This document shows, in pieces, positions 61,221 to 64,000 of a stretch of DNA of 64,000 nt. Source of the stretch: Bdellovibrionales bacterium (GTDB taxonomy: Bacteria; Bdellovibrionota; Bdellovibrionia; Bdellovibrionales; UBA1609); the NCBI GenBank assembly GCA_019695175.1, contig JAIBAM010000011.1, positions 1 to 64,000 on the forward strand, read 5' to 3'. Numbering within the stretch: position 1 is the first letter of the stretch; each line of letters starts with the position of its first letter. A program made the translations under genes and the position numbers. The notes beneath the pieces are model-generated. The model was not told the DNA's origin and did not search any database. It saw nothing but the letters and a program-made list of their open reading frames with translations.

Positions 61221-61988
61221 CTATTGTGGCAATCGCTGGTCGAAGCGCTGATGTCGACACCTTCTAGCCCCTGATATCTCACAGACAAATTTTTTCCCAT
61301 AACAACTGACCATATGATCATGCATATCAAGTTTATATCCATCTGGGCAGGTTGGACGACTGATTACTTTTGTTATTGGAGTTCCGTATCCTTCTACACA
61401 GAATGGCTCACCACCAATAGTTCCGTTTGTCATTATAAAACTGCGAGGTATTCGTACAGTTTGTTTTTTATAAGCTAAGTTTTTTGCTGAATCGATTAAA
61501 GACCTCCCCATAGTATATAGAATTTCAAGTAAACTGTTGCCCGGAGGTTCATAATCTACAATATAATTACGACGAATAAAACGCATTCCACAAGGTGAAC
61601 CAAGAAGTCGAGATCTAGACAGAACATTTTCTGAATCACAATCGGCAAAGTCCCAAACTCCTTTTTGGAATTCAATAACTTCATCTTCATAAGGTTTGTT
61701 TACAGCAGAAGTATAACTTCCAATAAATACAACATATCCTCCGTCAGAGCATTGGGCTGGCTGAGCCTCATAAATAGTATAGTGACTAAGACGATCCCTA
61801 TAACAATCATACTGATCATTACGATGTGAGTTTCCAGTGCATTCTAATTCTATTTCTCAACTTCCAATATATTCTGCGTTTTGAGGGCAATGTCTATAAA
61901 AACAAACATTTTCTGGGTTTGGTTGAACTCCCATAACAGTGAAAGGAAATGCACATATTGTAAGAGCAATTTTTAAATACTTTCTCAT
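61221..61988 (-). pseudogene. Secreted Cys-rich protein with in-frame UGA at codon 44
   Basis: A frame of 255 codons beginning at 61988 with a signal peptide (MRKYLKIALTICAFPFTVMG). It has many Cys (CFYRHCPQN, LECTGN, YDCYRD, AQCSDGG, ADCDS, SPCGM, FCVEG, PTCPDG, VSCYG, VCEIS). It is open apart from one TGA at 61857-61859. A Cys or Trp codon there would restore the gene; no frameshift is seen. The last 25 codons overlap the dispersed repeat at 61258, so the C-terminus may have been replaced. Probably a recently inactivated gene. A start at Met 61586 would give a 121-residue fragment. Confidence 0.6.
61258..61295. repeat. Dispersed 38-bp repeat, copy 2
   Basis: CACCTTCTAGCCCCTGATAT, then ACAGACAA and a T-run, matching 42290-42327. 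It lies inside the 3' part of the broken Cys-rich gene. Confidence 0.8.
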
Positions 61989-62053
61989 AGTTTTTTACCT
62001 CGATTAAAAGCGTAAATATGTACATATTTAAATGCAATAAGTAGGCCATGTGA

Positions 62054-63398
62054 TTTTCCCCCGAATTTACTCATCGAAAATGTGATTGAAGGGGCAGTTG
62101 ACTCATATTGCGGTCATTGAAAGGCCCCGTTGAGTCATGATCCTGCCGTCCAGTATGATTTGAAATTGCGTAATCAAATCAAAGGGGGAGGATCATGCCC
62201 AAAGAGGTATCGAGAGAGTACATTTTGCGTCTACAGGAGCGCTACTTAAAATCGAGTAAGCGAAAAAAAAGTTTAATTTTGGATGAGTTTTGCGAGTCAT
62301 TTGGCTACTCGCGTGGTCACGCCATTAGGCTTCTAACGACACCGTTGTTTGGATCGAAGCCTAGGCCTGGGCCAAAGCTCACGTACGGGGCTGAAGTAGT
62401 TAAGCACCTTGTCATCATTTGGGAGGCGATGTGTTTTGCGAACTCGAAGAAGATGGTGGGGGCAATGCCAGAGTGGCTTTCGTTTTATGAAGGGGGTGAT
62501 GAGATGACGAGATATTTACTCCTTAAGATCTCGGCATCAACCATTGACCGAAAGCTCTCTAAAGTTCGTTTAGAGCGGAATAAAGGGCTCTCAACCACAA
62601 CCCAGTCTATGCTTAAGAGCAAGATCCCCATCAAGCTCCTCGATCACGACGTCAATGAGCCCGGATATATTGAGGGCGACACGGTTGCTCACTGTGGAAC
62701 TTCAATGGCGGGTCACTTCGTAAACATCCTGACGATGACTGATATTTTTTCGCAGTGGACTGTGAACAGAGCGGTGTGGCGAAAAGAAGGAATTACGATA
62801 ATGAATGCGATAGAGAAAGTGGAAAAAGCCTTGCCGTATAGGATCAAGGGTTTTGCCTCAGATAATGGCAATGAATTTTTAAACAATGACTTAGCAACCT
62901 ACTTCCGTGATCGCAAGCGGGGTAAAGTTGAGTTCGTTAGACGCCGACCTTACAAGAAAAATGATAATGCCCATGTCGAGCAAAAGAACTGGACGCATGT
63001 TAGGGAACTCATTGGCTATGACAGGCTCGAGCGAGCCTACCAGGTCGATCAACTCAATGAAATTTATCGTCTCTGGAATAGCCTATGGAACTTCTATATC
63101 CCTGTGATGAAGCTTGAATCAAAGACGAGAATCGGCGGAGCGCTTAAGAAAGTGCACGACGATCCAAAGACGCCCTATCAAAGACTTCTAAGCTCCGGAC
63201 ATCTTTCAGAGGAAGAACAACAAAAGCTAAGAGAGGAGCATAAACACATAAACCCCTTCGGGCTTAAACGCCAATTGGATGAAAAATTAAAGTGGTTCAA
63301 GAAACTTGTCGACATAGAAAGGCGACGTACTCGGATGGCAGGATAACTCGTCGCTCCTCAATCACATATACCCATGAGTAAATTCGTCCCCCTAAAAA
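62054..63398 (+). mobile_element. IS481-like insertion sequence with inverted ends
   Basis: The transposase gene is flanked by related inverted sequences. On the left, CGAATTTACTCAT (62062-62074) and TGTGATTGA (62081-62089). On the right, their complements at 63374-63386 and 63358-63366, with C- or G-runs outside. The element boundaries are estimated to within a few bases; no obvious target duplication is seen. It sits next to an IS3 remnant. Confidence 0.75.
62195..63346 (+). CDS. DDE transposase (integrase core, IS481-like)
   Basis: A 383-residue intact transposase. The N-terminal helix-turn-helix region (ILRLQERYLKSSKRKKSLILDEFCESFGYSRGHAIRLL) is followed by an integrase core with the acidic triad: Asp in YIEGDTVAHCG, Asp in FASDNGNEF and Glu in NAHVEQKNW. 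A basic C-terminal tail follows. GGGGGAGG lies a few bases before the ATG. The reading frame has no lesion, so the element may still be active. Confidence 0.9.
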   Translation: MPKEVSREYILRLQERYLKSSKRKKSLILDEFCESFGYSRGHAIRLLTTPLFGSKPRPGPKLTYGAEVVKHLVIIWEAMCFANSKKMVGAMPEWLSFYEGGDEMTRYLLLKISASTIDRKLSKVRLERNKGLSTTTQSMLKSKIPIKLLDHDVNEPGYIEGDTVAHCGTSMAGHFVNILTMTDIFSQWTVNRAVWRKEGITIMNAIEKVEKALPYRIKGFASDNGNEFLNNDLATYFRDRKRGKVEFVRRRPYKKNDNAHVEQKNWTHVRELIGYDRLERAYQVDQLNEIYRLWNSLWNFYIPVMKLESKTRIGGALKKVHDDPKTPYQRLLSSGHLSEEEQQKLREEHKHINPFGLKRQLDEKLKWFKKLVDIERRRTRMAG

Positions 63399-63410
63399 GT
63401 GGCACCAAAA

Positions 63411-63532
63411 TCACGATGCGAGTGCCACTTTTTCGTACTCAGCGGGAGTCATGTAGCCCAAGCTTGAGTGCCGTCTTTGGCGGTTGTACCAGGGGTCTTA
63501 ATCCATTCAAAGATTGCCTGCATAGCTTCTAG
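63411..63532 (-). pseudogene. IS3-family orfB C-terminal remnant
   Basis: The minus strand reads WYNRQRRHSSLGYMTPAEYEK and ends VALAS, the C-terminus of an IS3 transposase, with EAMQAIFEWIKT in another frame upstream (one-base frameshift). Everything further upstream is missing. Confidence 0.7.
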
Positions 63533-63618
63533 GGCGTGTCCTCATTTGACTGGACCAGTTTCAAGCTCAAAACCATCATCTGGCGAATCCAGTGAAATGG
63601 GAAAACGGGTGCCTTTTA

Positions 63619-63643
63619 ACAAAAAAGCAGGCTGAACCTGCTT
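63619..63643 (-). terminator. Possible minus-strand terminator
   Basis: Stem AAGCAGG/CCTGCTT with a five-base loop and T6 on the minus strand. It also lies inside a short minus-strand frame (QVQPAFLLKGTRFPISLDSPDDGF...), possibly the tail of a decayed gene, so the assignment is uncertain. Confidence 0.35.
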
Positions 63644-63731
63644 TGAATCTTTCGTCTGAATTTTTGCGAGTTGAAGGAATTAGATGGGGTTGTGGGCGTC
63701 CACCTGACCTATTGATTTTATTAATGTAGAC

Positions 63732-64000
63732 ATGCTGGTGACTACAAGTTACTACAGTTACATGGCCACAGCCATTGATCTCAATTTTTTCCCGTATTTA
63801 TTTTTGCTAATTTCGGTCATTGCGTGCGGAACCACGCCAGCAAGAGTAGCTTGGATTTTGTTCGGTATTGCAAGTGTGGTTGCACTCTTGCTTCAACGGA
63901 TTCAGCCGCTCGGGTTGGCTTGGCTGCTGATGTCGGGTCTCAGTCTTTGGGCTACGACCCACGTCTCCCTACAAATTTGGTTGCGATGGATCGGGTGTGC
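63732..64000 (+). CDS. Membrane protein, N-terminal part (runs off the window)
   Basis: An open frame without stop to the end of the window. From ATG 63762 (or 63732) it encodes MATAIDLNFFPYLFLLISVIA, then two more hydrophobic segments (VAWILFGIASVVALLL, LGLAWLLMSGLSLW). A polytopic membrane protein, perhaps of the CPBP protease group, but the diagnostic part lies outside. Neither start has a good ribosome-binding site. Confidence 0.55.
   Translation, partial: MLVTTSYYSYMATAIDLNFFPYLFLLISVIACGTTPARVAWILFGIASVVALLLQRIQPLGLAWLLMSGLSLWATTHVSLQIWLRWIGC

Noticed and set aside
61005-61274. 89-codon plus-strand frame ending in the dispersed repeat
   Set aside because: Overlaps the antisense Cys-rich gene end and has no family or ribosome-binding site; its final PSSP comes from the repeat itself.
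61857-61859. Selenocysteine reading of the UGA in the Cys-rich gene
   Set aside because: No SECIS element or sel genes visible in the window; simple nonsense mutation is more likely, so reported only as an alternative.

Overview
The window looks like a chromosomal stretch from an AT-rich member of the Bdellovibrio lineage (Bdellovibrionota/Oligoflexia). The evidence is circumstantial: many exported proteins with short signal peptides and lipoboxes, PilZ and receiver proteins, a NodB deacetylase of the type known in Bdellovibrio, a C-minus ribosomal protein L31, class I FbaB aldolase and QueC. No rRNA or CRISPR array is present, and there is one tRNA.

Layout. 0-11.7 kb: L31, exported proteins of unknown function, a lipoprotein/SRPBCC/outer-membrane operon, a receiver-TPR plus DUF2156 acyltransferase pair and an ABC-F ATPase. 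11.9-22.6 kb: three small secreted proteins with their own hairpins, then an archaic-type chaperone-usher fimbria locus. It has a chaperone, an usher split by a frameshift at an A9 tract, a spore-coat-U-like tip protein and two paralogous subunits placed outside the operon. A 25-bp perfect palindrome and an 8-bp tandem repeat lie upstream. 22.6-32.6 kb: housekeeping and signalling genes (PilZ protein, OmpR/histidine kinase pair, QueC-DUF366, NodB deacetylase, MFS exporter, FbaB, a double rhodanese without cysteines, MscL). 32.6-37.9 kb: an Ig-repeat/FGE-sulfatase lipoprotein and a DUF4153 membrane protein.

38.2-46.8 kb is accessory DNA around a tRNA-Cys. It holds broken IS110 and IS30 transposases, a broken Fic protein, two secreted zinc metalloproteases and several Cys-containing secreted proteins. 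47-54.2 kb: an OmpA lipoprotein and a copper module (CueR-like regulator, multicopper oxidase fused to a CopB-like barrel, copper P-type ATPase) whose divergent promoters both have the 19-bp spacer typical of MerR control. 54.4-59.8 kb: photolyase, small membrane protein, TIGR01777 epimerase, GbsR/MarR regulator with a palindrome over its start codon, a repeat-containing micro-ORF and a UbiB/ABC1 kinase, possibly one stress or light-damage module. 59.8-64 kb: a gene-poor, IS-rich end with an intact IS481-like element beside IS3 and IS630 remnants and a secreted gene with an in-frame UGA.

The most interesting signals are the contingency-type sequences (A9, A12, C9 tracts, 8-bp repeats) around surface structures, the dispersed hairpin with GTCCAATC/GATTGGAC arms, the oxidase-barrel fusion, and the photolyase-to-kinase module.
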